A stretch of DNA of 64,000 nucleotides, taken from NCBI GenBank assembly GCA_002708905.1, contig PAPM01000034.1, positions 124,001-188,000 of the forward strand. The letters run 5' to 3'. The position numbers and the translations under genes were made by a program. Position 1 is the stretch's first letter; every line of letters begins with the position of its first letter. The notes under the pieces were generated by a model. The model had not been told where the DNA came from and did not search any database. It was given only the letters and a program-made list of their open reading frames with translations. The stretch comes from Pseudomonadales bacterium. Its GTDB lineage: Bacteria; Pseudomonadota; Gammaproteobacteria; Pseudomonadales; Ketobacteraceae. Shown one piece after another: positions 11,408 to 19,903 of the stretch.

Positions 11408-13141
11408 ATGATTTATAAACGAATTTTAGCAGTTATTTCAATTGCAGCCGTTTCTATACTAAATGGCTGCACCACGGTTGGCAGTGGCAATAACGACCAA
11501 CCTGATCCCGCGCAACAGGCACCTGAAGTGACTGAGGAAGCGCTCCCCAGCCGCCCCTTTGAACGCGACACCCTGTTTGAGTTGTTGCTGGCGGAATTCG
11601 CCGGCAAGCGCAATCGCGCGGATGTGGCCCTGGGCAAGTACCTGAAGCAGGCTCATGAAACCCGCGACCCCCAGGTGGTGGAAAGGGCCACGTTTATCGC
11701 CCGCTACCTGGGCGCTCACCAGGCCACCCTGGACGCCTCCATGCTGTGGTCTGAAATCGAACCGGAAAACCCCGCCCCCCGTGAGCTTGCCGCCATAGAA
11801 CTGATCCGGTTCGGTAAGCTGGAAGAAGCCATGGCTCAGGTTGACCTGCTCATGGCCAATGGCGGCAAAATGAATTTTGAATATCTGCTGCAGGCCTCCC
11901 GTACTTCAAACCAGGAAACCCGCCAGGCTATTCTGGCCAAACTCACTGAATACACCCAGACCATTGACGACGACAAACTCTGGTACGCCAAGGGTTCCCT
12001 GGAAGCCATGAACGGCATGCACCAGCAAGCCATTGAGGACTACGACCGCTCGCTGGAGCTCACCCCCAGCTACGGCAATGCCATCCTTGCCCGCGCGCAA
12101 TCCATGATTGCTCTCAACCAGCATGACGAGGCAATGAAATATCTGGCCAAGCAAACCAGCCTGTGGCCAGAGAACAAACGTCTCGGCGTCGCCTACGCCC
12201 GCTATTTGATGCAGCAAAACCAGCTGACCGCCGCCCAGCAGCAATTCTATCGCCTGTCCCGCAACTTCCCGCTGGATGGGGATCTGGTGCTGTCCCTGGC
12301 GCTGCTGAGCTGGGAAAACAAACAAACCGACGAAGCCAAGCAATACTTTAACCAACTGCTGGACATGAACCATCGCACCGATGAAGCCAACATTTATCTG
12401 GCCCGAATCGCCAGGAGCGAAGCCGATTTCGATAAAGCCAGTGTGCACTTTAAACAGGTTAACATCGGGCCTCATTACGCCCTGGCCCACATTCAATATG
12501 CCCTGATGCTGGAAGAACAGGGAAAAATAGACGACGCACTGACCATCCTGGACCAGGCGATGGACGCCATGCCGGCAGAAAAAGCCAGGTTCACAATGGC
12601 GAAAAGCGAAGTACTCAATTCCGCCGCACGCACCCGCGAAGCCGTCGCGGTACTCGACCAGGGGCTGCAGGAGTTTCCGGAAGACACCAACCTGCTCTAC
12701 ACTCGCGCCATGCTGAAAGAACAGCTGGACGACTTCTCGGGAATGGAAGCGGATCTGCGCAAAGTTCTGGAACTGCAACCCAACAACAGTGCCGCACTCA
12801 ACGCGCTGGGGTACACCTTCGCCAACCGCAACCAACGCCTGAATGAAGCCTGGGAACTGATTGAGCGGGCCTATAATCTGAACCCCAGCGACCCTGCCAT
12901 CATCGACAGCATGGGCTGGATTAAATACCGCATGGGCGAAACCCAGGTGGCCTTGGACTTCCTGCGCAAAGCCTATGAAGCCTTTGACGACCAGGAAATT
13001 GCCGCACACCTCGGAGAAGTACTTTGGGTTACCGGTCAACGGAAAGAAGCTGCTATCATCTGGCGCAACGCTCTGGACAAAAACCCGGAGAGCACCATAT
13101 TAAAAGAAGTGATGGACCGCTTTTTGCCGACTACCCCCTGA
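11408..13141 (+). CDS. TPR-repeat outer-membrane lipoprotein
   Basis: The frame is open from GTG 11330, but ATG 11408 puts a lipoprotein signal at the N-terminus (MIYKRILAVISIAAVSILNGC, lipobox LNGC with the cysteine at residue 21), giving 577 residues. Most of the chain is tetratricopeptide-like helix pairs, with canonical units around residues 195-230, 430-470 and 480-520. It is the homologue of the TPR protein that precedes lolB in pseudomonads. Its stop is 15 bases before lolB, suggesting co-transcription. A role as an outer-membrane scaffold is likely, but no specific partner can be read from the sequence. Confidence 0.88.
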   Translation: MIYKRILAVISIAAVSILNGCTTVGSGNNDQPDPAQQAPEVTEEALPSRPFERDTLFELLLAEFAGKRNRADVALGKYLKQAHETRDPQVVERATFIARYLGAHQATLDASMLWSEIEPENPAPRELAAIELIRFGKLEEAMAQVDLLMANGGKMNFEYLLQASRTSNQETRQAILAKLTEYTQTIDDDKLWYAKGSLEAMNGMHQQAIEDYDRSLELTPSYGNAILARAQSMIALNQHDEAMKYLAKQTSLWPENKRLGVAYARYLMQQNQLTAAQQQFYRLSRNFPLDGDLVLSLALLSWENKQTDEAKQYFNQLLDMNHRTDEANIYLARIARSEADFDKASVHFKQVNIGPHYALAHIQYALMLEEQGKIDDALTILDQAMDAMPAEKARFTMAKSEVLNSAARTREAVAVLDQGLQEFPEDTNLLYTRAMLKEQLDDFSGMEADLRKVLELQPNNSAALNALGYTFANRNQRLNEAWELIERAYNLNPSDPAIIDSMGWIKYRMGETQVALDFLRKAYEAFDDQEIAAHLGEVLWVTGQRKEAAIIWRNALDKNPESTILKEVMDRFLPTTP

Positions 13142-13156
13142 ATTTGAAGATACACC

Positions 13157-13810
13157 GTGCCCAATAGCCGACTCCTGACCACGCTGGCCATCACCCTTGC
13201 CAGTCTCGTTATTACGGGTTGCCAAATCTGGCAAACCACTCATGATATGCCTCCACCCAAAGCGGACCAACCGAAGCTGGATTGGGTGGAGCACGTTCGC
13301 GCACTCACCCTGATGCAGGAATGGCAGATCCGGGGCAAGATCGGGGTCCGCACGGCAGAGGATGGAGGCAGCGCCTACCTGGATTGGAGCCAGTCCTTCG
13401 ACAGTTTTTATATCATGCTCTCCGGGCCGCTGGGCCAAGGCTCTACCATAGTCAGCGGCAACCCCTACGGCGCCCGCCTCGAAACCAGCGACGGCACCTT
13501 TATATCGGACTCCCCGGAGCAACTGGTACTGGAACACACCGGCTGGCATATTCCGATCCACCAATTACTGTACTGGGTAAAGGGCATACCGGCGCCCTAC
13601 GGCAAAAGCGAGCCCTCCTACAACGAATACGGGACCCTCAAAACCCTGCAGCAAAACCAGTGGTACCTGGAATTCGATCGCTACGGTGAAGCGATGGGCA
13701 CCCTGCTGCCCCAAAAGATCAAAATCACCAAGGAGGACCTGAAAGTGACCCTGATTATCAAGGAGTGGTTACCACTGCCCAGCCAGGAAGAGGCCGAGCC
13801 CTCATCATGA
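13157..13810 (+). CDS. lolB: Outer-membrane lipoprotein receptor LolB
   Basis: A 217-residue lipoprotein with GTG start at 13157. The N-terminus MPNSRLLTTLAITLASLVITGC carries an ITGC lipobox. The mature domain has the LolB fold landmarks WQIRGKIGVR and AYLDWSQ, with a C-terminal strand set. LolB accepts lipoproteins from LolA in the periplasm and inserts them into the outer membrane. Its TGA overlaps the ATG of ispE by four bases, so the two are translationally coupled, the order also found in Pseudomonas. Confidence 0.95.
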   Translation: MPNSRLLTTLAITLASLVITGCQIWQTTHDMPPPKADQPKLDWVEHVRALTLMQEWQIRGKIGVRTAEDGGSAYLDWSQSFDSFYIMLSGPLGQGSTIVSGNPYGARLETSDGTFISDSPEQLVLEHTGWHIPIHQLLYWVKGIPAPYGKSEPSYNEYGTLKTLQQNQWYLEFDRYGEAMGTLLPQKIKITKEDLKVTLIIKEWLPLPSQEEAEPSS

Positions 13811-14682
13811 CCCTGGTGGTGCAATCCCCGGCCAAACTGAACCTGTTCCTCCATATCACCGGGCGCCGGGAGGACGGCTACCACAACCTGCAAACCCTGT
13901 TTCAGTTTATTGATTGGCACGACACCCTCAGCTTCGATCTCCTGCAGCAGCCGGACATTCAAGTGGACCCGCCGATTCCGGGAATAACCCCCAAGCAAAA
14001 CCTGATCTATAAAGCAGCATTCCTATTAAAGGAACACACCGGCTGCTCGCTGGGTGCCCATATCCAGGTTGCCAAACGGCTGCCTATGGGCGGCGGACTG
14101 GGCGGGGGCTCCTCCAATGCTGCCAGCACCCTGGTGGCGCTCAACTACCTCTGGCAAACCGGCCTCACCCGAGCCCAACTTTGCCAGCTGGGCCTGCATC
14201 TCGGCGCCGACGTGCCTATCTTCGTACATGGCCATGCAGCCCTGGCAATCGGCGTGGGAGAGCGCTTTGAAGACGTCTTGATTCCAGAGCCCTGGTACCT
14301 GATTGCTGCCCCGAATTGCCACGCCAACACAGCGGAACTTTTCCAAGAAAAACAATTGACAAGGAATTCAAAGGTCATCAGAATACGCGACTTCCTGGAC
14401 GGGGGTGGTCATAACGACTTCGAACCGGTCTTGAGAAAACGCTTCCCACTGATAGATCAATGCCTCACATTGATGAACTCAGAAGGAGAAGCTAAAGTGA
14501 CGGGAAGTGGAGCCTGCCTCTTCATCGAATGCGAAGATAAGGCAGATGCCGCGGAGAAACAACTCCGACTCACCTCCAAAATGTCTGATTTTGACATTGC
14601 AAATCAAGACGTTAAATGGAGCATTGCGAAAGGCAGCAACCAGTCCCCACTGTATTTCGGAACCTTGGCCAATCAGCGCTAA
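13807..14682 (+). CDS. ispE: 4-diphosphocytidyl-2-C-methyl-D-erythritol kinase
   Basis: A 291-residue GHMP kinase from ATG 13807, which overlaps the lolB stop (ATGA). The start block SPAKLNLFLHITGRREDGYHNLQT is the IspE signature, and PMGGGLGGGSSNAAS is the glycine-rich ATP-binding loop. It phosphorylates the 2-position of CDP-methylerythritol in the MEP isoprenoid pathway. An upstream in-frame GTG at 13765 lies inside lolB and has no ribosome site of its own. The 3' part uses more A/T-rich codons than the 5' part. tRNA-Gln follows 85 bases later. Confidence 0.97.
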   Translation: MTLVVQSPAKLNLFLHITGRREDGYHNLQTLFQFIDWHDTLSFDLLQQPDIQVDPPIPGITPKQNLIYKAAFLLKEHTGCSLGAHIQVAKRLPMGGGLGGGSSNAASTLVALNYLWQTGLTRAQLCQLGLHLGADVPIFVHGHAALAIGVGERFEDVLIPEPWYLIAAPNCHANTAELFQEKQLTRNSKVIRIRDFLDGGGHNDFEPVLRKRFPLIDQCLTLMNSEGEAKVTGSGACLFIECEDKADAAEKQLRLTSKMSDFDIANQDVKWSIAKGSNQSPLYFGTLANQR

Positions 14683-14767
14683 ATTTCGAAAAAAATTTCT
14701 AAAACATTTGGTGATTTTCTGGTAAGATTCGCCGCCCAGACTGATCACCAGATCTGTCAAAAATTGT

Positions 14768-14842
14768 AGGGCCGTCGCCAAGCGGTAAGGCAACGGGTTT
14801 TGATCCCGTCATTCCCAGGTTCGAATCCTGGCGGCCCTGCCA
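14768..14842 (+). tRNA. tRNA-Gln (anticodon TTG)
   Basis: A 75-nt cloverleaf. The acceptor stem is AGGGCCG/CGGCCCT with discriminator G and encoded CCA at 14840-14842. The D-arm is GCCAAGCGGTAAGGC, the anticodon stem ACGGG/CCCGT has loop TTTTGAT (anticodon at 14800-14802), and the T-arm contains GTTCGAATC. It lies between ispE and prs, as in pseudomonads. Confidence 0.98.
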
Positions 14843-14889
14843 TATTTCCCCAGATATTCTCAGTAGACTGAAATGACAAGGTGACTGGC

Positions 14890-15843
14890 GTGTCCAATCT
14901 TATCCTTTTTACTGGAAACGCAACTCCGGAACTTGCCGCCAAAATGGCCCGGCATCTGCATGTACCCATGGGCGACGCAGAAGTCGGCAAGTTCAGCGAC
15001 GGCGAGATCTCGGTAGAGATAAATGAAAACGTGCGCGGCAGCGACGTCTTCATCGTTCAGTCCACCTGCGCACCCACCAACGACAGCATCATGGAGCTGT
15101 TGGTCATGGCGGATGCGCTGCGCCGCGCATCAGCAGGCCGTATTACTGCGGTAGTCCCCTATTTCGGCTACGCCCGCCAGGACCGTCGTGTGCGTTCTGC
15201 CCGTGTTCCCATCACAGCCAAAGTGGTTGCGGATATGCTTACCACCGTCGGCATTGACCGGCTGCTGACGGTTGACCTGCACGCCGACCAGATTCAGGGC
15301 TTTTTCGACATCCCGGTGGATAACGTCTACGGCTCACCGATCCTGCTGGAAGACATTAAAAAGCAAAACTACGAAGACCTGATGGTGGTATCACCCGATG
15401 TAGGTGGTGTGGTTCGGGCTCGCGCGGTGGCCAAACAGCTGAACGATTGCGACCTGGCTATCATCGACAAACGCCGCCCTAAAGCCAACACCTCCCAGGT
15501 TATGCACATCATCGGCGAGGTTGAAGGTCGCACCTGTATCCTGGTGGACGACATGGTCGACACCGCGGGCACCCTGTGCAAAGCCGCCGAGGCGCTGAAA
15601 GATCACGGTGCCAGCAAAGTTGTGGCCTACGCCACCCACGCGGTCTTGTCCGGCCCCGCCATCGACAACCTGAACAATTCCAAGATGGACGAGCTGGTAA
15701 TCACCGACACCATTCCTCTGTCCGCAGCAGGAAGAGACTGCAAACGAATCCGCCAACTGAGCTTGGCTCCCATGCTGGCCGAATGTATCCGCCGCATAAA
15801 CAACGAAGAATCATTGAGCGCCATGTTTACGCCCAAGGACTGA
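14890..15843 (+). CDS. prs: Ribose-phosphate pyrophosphokinase
   Basis: Two in-frame GTG starts occur, 14881 and 14890. 14890 is preferred because AAGG at 14878-14881 sits at normal distance and the product then begins [16 protein letters not shown], like other Prs proteins (317 residues). The PRPP-binding loop is [14 protein letters not shown], and [10 protein letters not shown] carries the ATP-contacting residues. It makes PRPP from ribose-5-phosphate and ATP for nucleotide, histidine and NAD synthesis. It is followed by the hairpin-containing rplY leader. Confidence 0.97.
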   Translation: MSNLILFTGNATPELAAKMARHLHVPMGDAEVGKFSDGEISVEINENVRGSDVFIVQSTCAPTNDSIMELLVMADALRRASAGRITAVVPYFGYARQDRRVRSARVPITAKVVADMLTTVGIDRLLTVDLHADQIQGFFDIPVDNVYGSPILLEDIKKQNYEDLMVVSPDVGGVVRARAVAKQLNDCDLAIIDKRRPKANTSQVMHIIGEVEGRTCILVDDMVDTAGTLCKAAEALKDHGASKVVAYATHAVLSGPAIDNLNNSKMDELVITDTIPLSAAGRDCKRIRQLSLAPMLAECIRRINNEESLSAMFTPKD

Positions 15844-15872
15844 TCCCTGGGAAGACACGGCATATAACCACC

Positions 15873-15904
15873 CCTTTCGGCGTTTGGTCGCGAAACCCGA
15901 AAGG
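15873..15904 (+). promoter_or_regulatory. Long hairpin in the leader of rplY
   Basis: CCTTTCGG at 15873-15880 pairs perfectly with CCGAAAGG at 15897-15904, and GTTT/AAAC inside extends it to 12 base pairs around one bulged C and a GGTCGCG loop. It lies 23 bases before rplY with no U-tract, so it is not an intrinsic terminator. A processing site or an L25-binding autoregulatory structure is possible (inference). Confidence 0.55.
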
Positions 15905-15927
15905 TTAACATCATAGGAGAAACACCC

Positions 15928-16557
15928 ATGTCTGGTGATTTTACCATTAGCGCAATATCTCGAGCCGACTCGGGGAAAGGTGCGAGCCGCCGCCTGCGTC
16001 GTCTCGAAAACAAAGTACCCGCCATCGTTTACGGTGCAGACAAGCCAGCCCAGCAGATTTCTGTTGAGTTTAAAGACCTGGTTAAGGCTCTGGAAAACGA
16101 AGCATTCTACTCCCACGTATTGACACTGGAACTGGACGGCACTGCTGAGCAGGTGGTACTGAAGGACCTGCAACGCCACCCTTCCAAGTCTGTCCCCATG
16201 CACGCCGACTTCCTGCGCGTTGACACCACTCACAAACTGCAAATGAACGTGCCTCTGCACTTCATCAACGAAGACAAGTGCGTAGGCGTTAAGCAGCACG
16301 GCGGCACCATCGCCCATCAGGTTTCCGAAGTGGAAGTGGTGTGCCTGGCCAAAGACCTGCCGGAGTTTATCGAAGTGGACGTAGCCGGCGTTGACGTTGG
16401 TACCGTTGTTCATCTGAGCGACCTGACCCTGCCGGCTGGCGTGGAATTGAAAGCACTGCAACTGGGCGACGACCACGACCTGCCAGTAGTGACCGTTAAC
16501 GCTCCCCGTGGCGGCTCCTCTGACGATGACGAAGAAGAAGGCTCCAGCGAAGAATAA
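15928..16557 (+). CDS. rplY: 50S ribosomal protein L25 (general stress protein Ctc form)
   Basis: A 209-residue long-form L25 with an N-terminal 5S rRNA-binding domain (~1-95: [29 protein letters not shown]) and the C-terminal beta domain of the TL5/CTC type. The chain ends in an acidic tail, [11 protein letters not shown]. It binds 5S rRNA loop E in the large subunit. The ribosome site AGGAGA is at 15915-15920. Downstream pth starts 35 bases later; prs-rplY-pth-ychF is a conserved gammaproteobacterial order. Confidence 0.97.
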   Translation: MSGDFTISAISRADSGKGASRRLRRLENKVPAIVYGADKPAQQISVEFKDLVKALENEAFYSHVLTLELDGTAEQVVLKDLQRHPSKSVPMHADFLRVDTTHKLQMNVPLHFINEDKCVGVKQHGGTIAHQVSEVEVVCLAKDLPEFIEVDVAGVDVGTVVHLSDLTLPAGVELKALQLGDDHDLPVVTVNAPRGGSSDDDEEEGSSEE

Positions 16558-16592
16558 GCTTCTTCCTGTATAGTCTTAAGGGGCACTGGCAG

Positions 16593-17186
16593 TTGAAAGA
16601 CGGCATTGAACTGATTGTTGGCCTGGGCAATCCCGGCCGGCAATATGAAGATACCCGCCACAACGCCGGTGCCTGGTTCGTTGAAAGGTTGGCTCGCCAG
16701 CATAATGCCAACCTTTCCAACGACCCAAAATACAACGCCCTCACTGGCCGGGCCACCATCAACGGCCACGACGTCCGCTTCCTGATCCCTACCACCTATA
16801 TGAATGTCAGCGGCCAGGCCGTTGCCCCCTTCGCCAATTTTTACAAGATTCCCCCTGACCGCATTCTGGTTGCCCATGACGAACTGGACTTGCTCCCAGG
16901 GGTGGCGAAGCTGAAACAAGGCGGTGGCCACGGTGGACACAACGGACTGCGTGACATTATCAGCAAACTGGGCAACAACAAGAACTTTGCACGTTTACGC
17001 ATCGGCATCGGCCACCCGGGCAGTGCTGATCAGGTCAGCAGCTTTGTATTGGGCAAGGCCCCGGCCAAGGAACAACAATTAATTGATGACGCCATTGATG
17101 AAGCCCTGGGGGTTATGCCAGACCTATTGGGTGGCAACGCCAACAAGGCGATGAATCGGCTGCACAGCTTTGCGGCGTCTTCCTAA
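16593..17186 (+). CDS. pth: Peptidyl-tRNA hydrolase
   Basis: A 197-residue enzyme starting at TTG 16593, supported by AAGGGG at 16578-16583; no ATG or GTG gives the conserved N-terminus [22 protein letters not shown]. The catalytic histidine is in TRHNAG, with the asparagine in [12 protein letters not shown] and the aspartate in VAHDELDL. It recycles peptidyl-tRNAs released early from ribosomes. The glycine-rich [10 protein letters not shown] loop binds tRNA. Confidence 0.97.
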   Translation: MKDGIELIVGLGNPGRQYEDTRHNAGAWFVERLARQHNANLSNDPKYNALTGRATINGHDVRFLIPTTYMNVSGQAVAPFANFYKIPPDRILVAHDELDLLPGVAKLKQGGGHGGHNGLRDIISKLGNNKNFARLRIGIGHPGSADQVSSFVLGKAPAKEQQLIDDAIDEALGVMPDLLGGNANKAMNRLHSFAASS

Positions 17187-17210
17187 CAAATCAACGAGTG
17201 GAACCAACCT

Positions 17211-18302
17211 ATGGGAATCAAGTGCGGTATCGTCGGTCTGCCCAATGTGGGCAAATCAACCCTGTTCAACGCGCTCACCAAAGCGGGCATTGAAGCGCAG
17301 AATTTTCCCTTCTGCACCATTGAGCCCAATACCGGTGTAGTTCCTGTTCCCGACCCCCGTCAGGACAAACTGGCGGAAATCGTGAACCCCGAGCGAACGG
17401 TTCCCACCACCATGGAATTTGTAGATATTGCCGGCCTGGTGGAAGGCGCCTCCAAAGGTGAAGGCCTGGGTAATCAGTTCCTGGCCAACATCCGGGAAAC
17501 CGATGCCATTGCCCACGTGGTACGCTGCTTTGAAGACGGCAACATTGTGCATGTTGCCGGCAAGGTCGACCCACTCTCCGACATCGAAATTATCAATACC
17601 GAACTGGCATTGGCGGACCTGGACAGCGTGGAAAAGGCCATGGCCAAAGCCAGCAAACAAGCCAAAGGTGGTGATAAAGAAGCTATTGCCCGTCAAAAAG
17701 TGCTGGAGAAACTGCTGCCCTTCCTGAATGAAGGCAAACCAGCCCGCACAGCCAATCTGGAAGTCGACGACCTGAAACAGGTGCGCTCCCTGAACCTGCT
17801 CACCATCAAACCCACCATGTACATTGCCAATGTGGCAGAAGACGGGTTTGAGAATAATCCCCTGCTGGATCAAGTTACCGAGCTGGCCCAATCAGAAAAT
17901 GCCCAGGTGGTTCCCATCTGTGCCAAGATTGAAGAGGAGATTATCGAGCTGGATGACGAAGACAAGGCCGAATTCCTGGCCGAACTGGGCATGGAAGAAC
18001 CCGGCCTGGATCGAGTCATTCGAGCCGGTTATCAGCTGTTGGGTCTGCAAACCTACTTTACTGCCGGGGTGAAGGAAGTCCGCGCATGGACCGTGAAAGT
18101 GGGCGCCACCGCCCCCCAGGCCGCCGGTGTCATCCACACCGATTTCGAGAAAGGCTTTATCCGGGCCGAAGTGGTCGCCTACGATGATTTCGTTGCCAAT
18201 AATGGCGAGCAGGGCGCCAAGGAAGCCGGCAAATGGCGACTGGAAGGTAAAGACTATATCGTGAAAGATGGCGACGTTATTCACTTCCGTTTTAACGTGT
18301 AA
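17211..18302 (+). CDS. ychF: Redox-regulated ATPase YchF (OLA1 family)
   Basis: A 363-residue P-loop protein. The Walker A motif [15 protein letters not shown] (near residue 8) and the G3 block [20 protein letters not shown] are diagnostic of YchF/OLA1. The G4 element departs from NKxD, consistent with ATP preference in this family. The C-terminal TGS domain contains [32 protein letters not shown]. It associates with ribosomes and influences translation and stress resistance. It is the last protein gene of the cluster, followed by tRNA-Met. Confidence 0.97.
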   Translation: MGIKCGIVGLPNVGKSTLFNALTKAGIEAQNFPFCTIEPNTGVVPVPDPRQDKLAEIVNPERTVPTTMEFVDIAGLVEGASKGEGLGNQFLANIRETDAIAHVVRCFEDGNIVHVAGKVDPLSDIEIINTELALADLDSVEKAMAKASKQAKGGDKEAIARQKVLEKLLPFLNEGKPARTANLEVDDLKQVRSLNLLTIKPTMYIANVAEDGFENNPLLDQVTELAQSENAQVVPICAKIEEEIIELDDEDKAEFLAELGMEEPGLDRVIRAGYQLLGLQTYFTAGVKEVRAWTVKVGATAPQAAGVIHTDFEKGFIRAEVVAYDDFVANNGEQGAKEAGKWRLEGKDYIVKDGDVIHFRFNV

Positions 18303-18360
18303 ATCGTGCACTTTCACTTGACTTGAATGGGCTTAATTGCGAGAATTTGCGCCCTCAAAA

Positions 18361-18437
18361 GGCTATGTAGCTCAGCTGGTTAGAGCACATCACTCATAAT
18401 GATGGGGTCCCCTGTTCAAATCAGGGCATAGCCACCA
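18361..18437 (+). tRNA. tRNA-Met, elongator (anticodon CAT)
   Basis: 77 nt. The acceptor stem GGCTATG/CATAGCC is fully paired, the discriminator is A, and CCA is encoded at 18435-18437. The anticodon loop CTCATAA has CAT at 18395-18397. The paired first base and close resemblance to metT-type genes indicate the elongator. The T-loop reads TTCAAAT, a mild departure from TTCGAAT. Confidence 0.97.
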
Positions 18438-18445
18438 TATCCAGA

Positions 18446-18470
18446 AACCCCGCCACGCGCGGGGTTTCGC
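18446..18470 (+). terminator. GC-rich hairpin after tRNA-Met
   Basis: AAACCCCG and CGGGGTTT form a stem around a CCACGCG-type loop directly after the tRNA. It probably marks the 3' processing or termination region. The stronger terminator is at 18498. Confidence 0.6.
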
Positions 18471-18497
18471 GTTTCTGGCCTGCGCCCACCGAATTGC

Positions 18498-18538
18498 AGA
18501 CATAAAAAAACCGCCTTTGAGGCGGTTTTTTTATGTCT
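18498..18538. terminator. Bidirectional intrinsic terminator
   Basis: ACCGCC/GGCGGT stem with loop TTTGA, flanked by an A-tract on the left and a T-tract on the right; the symmetry continues through AGACAT/ATGTCT. It serves the ychF/tRNA-Met transcript and the convergent small gene at 18558. Confidence 0.92.
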
Positions 18539-18557
18539 GTCGCCGAGGCTCCAAGAC

Positions 18558-18794
18558 TCAGATAGCTTCCCCCAAAAATTCGCTCGATTGCTCTTTTATC
18601 TGAGCCAGCAAATTCTTTCGGTCAGCGATCATGTTCCGATAGGTACGCGCCGTGGATAAACGGGTGTGGCTGGAATCCCCTTCTACGCGAGCAAGCTGCT
18701 CTTCCAGACGGGCAATGTCCCGCAACACCATGCTTTCCAGCTTATCCAAGCTATAGCGCGAACTGATCGGGCTGCTTCGCTTCACTTTTTTCAT
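18558..18794 (-). CDS. Small coiled-coil hypothetical protein (78 aa)
   Basis: A 78-residue basic protein, [27 protein letters not shown] at the start, then a charged heptad-like helix ([19 protein letters not shown]). There is no signal peptide or membrane segment. AGGA lies 11 bases before ATG 18794, and the gene ends against the strong bidirectional terminator at 18498, which supports its being expressed. No family is recognised. A small cytoplasmic dimer is likely from the helix pattern. Confidence 0.6.
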   Translation of the reverse strand: MKKVKRSSPISSRYSLDKLESMVLRDIARLEEQLARVEGDSSHTRLSTARTYRNMIADRKNLLAQIKEQSSEFLGEAI

Positions 18795-18970
18795 AGATAT
18801 CCATTCCTAATTAGGTTAACCCATCAATTCCCCAATAGAGGGCTAACACGGACACATATCGTCTATTTACGGCTTTTTTCCAACAATAGACAAGCCACTT
18901 CCCTGTAAGCGTGGCCATTTTAACGACGAACGGTGTATAAAACATAGTCACCAACTGTATTGATTATGTT

Positions 18971-19312
18971 TCAACCAGTTTTGTTGCCGCCACCACCCGG
19001 GCCAAAGGGAAAGCCGGGGAACTGGGTGACATTGCCGCCTTTCACTTCCGTAATCTTGCCGACGCCCTGTTTTTCCACCTCGTCCACACGAATAACCGAA
19101 TGCAAGGGAATATAGGTACGACTGACGTCCTGAAACTGGGCTTTCAATCTTTCCTCCGAAGGGTCCACCACCATTTGCCGACGCTCACCAAACAGGAATC
19201 CTTCAATCTCAAGAAAACCGTACAAATCGCTTTGATACACATTCTTGACGTAAATCTCGTATATCTCACTTTGATTGAGAAATACCACTCGATAAATGGG
19301 TTCTGCGCTCAT
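18971..19312 (-). CDS. DUF1820 family protein
   Basis: A 113-residue protein beginning MSAEPIYRVVFLNQSEIYEIYVKNVYQS, with the segment LYGFLEIEGFLFGERRQMVVDPSEERLKAQFQ typical of DUF1820, and a glycine- and proline-rich tail. The family is common in gammaproteobacteria and has no established function. The fold reads as mainly beta with one helix, and it is cytoplasmic. No operon partner is evident, since the gap to the next minus-strand gene is 176 bases. Confidence 0.85.
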   Translation of the reverse strand: MSAEPIYRVVFLNQSEIYEIYVKNVYQSDLYGFLEIEGFLFGERRQMVVDPSEERLKAQFQDVSRTYIPLHSVIRVDEVEKQGVGKITEVKGGNVTQFPGFPFGPGGGGNKTG

Positions 19313-19903
19313 GCGATGCTCTCAAACAGTCCTCACAAACCTAGTCAGACTGTATACCTCGTAATTGGAGTTAAAGTCCGGTCAAGTATACCTTTTTTTC
19401 ATCCATGACTGGACATCCGAATTGAGAGAACTTAGAGTTTACATGGGCTAAACAGAGGGGCGCAGAAGGACCTCTACACCGGGGGGATTTTTTCTGAGTC
19501 AGCCTACAATTACTGACGGCGATGATGGCTTACTATCATAATTTCGAACCTATCTTCGCTTGTCACTAGGCAGAGTATTATAGTGACGCCCGATGGTCTA
19601 ACAGTGACCAAAATCAACTTTCGCATAGATGTCGCCAGCTCCATTGGCAGATGTGAGACTGATGCAACAGTAATTGCATTGGCTTGAACGCAACTTTGGA
19701 TGTGTCCACCACTGGAATGGTTGTGGGTGGCGAACTCCCGTGTGTCTCGCATTCCCAGCATTCGATTACTCCAGAAACGTAAATGCCAACGAGTTTATCG
19801 TTAGGCGTTGTCGTGCTTTAGCTTTAAAAGAAAAGCCAGTTCGCCCGGCAAAGACTACCCTTTCTTTAACGGGCTGACGAAAATAATAATCAGGGAGTAA
19901 ATA
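19313..19903. other. 591-base stretch without a supported gene, upstream of the cox operon
   Basis: Short frames here (for example 83 codons on the minus strand at 19510-19761) lack family resemblance and good ribosome sites. The sequence is less GC-rich than its surroundings, with an A/T-rich end. It must contain the cox promoter; AGGGAG at 19892-19897 is the coxB ribosome site. It also has an imperfect GCCAACGA...TCGTTAGGC repeat near 19785-19808. No tRNA, terminator or transposon end was recognised. Confidence 0.6.

Noticed and set aside
11906-13039. 377-codon open frame on the minus strand
   Set aside because: Shadow of the TPR lipoprotein gene; composition is antisense-like and there are no motifs.
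19510-19761. 83-codon minus-strand frame in the cox upstream region
   Set aside because: No family resemblance, atypical composition, no ribosome site. Left as unexplained sequence.
19595-19806. Integron attC-like boxes: GTCTAAC at 19595 and GTTAGGC near 19801
   Set aside because: They fit the RYYYAAC/GTTRRRY consensus, but the 210 bases between lack the paired L-boxes and internal palindrome, and no integrase or second attC is visible.
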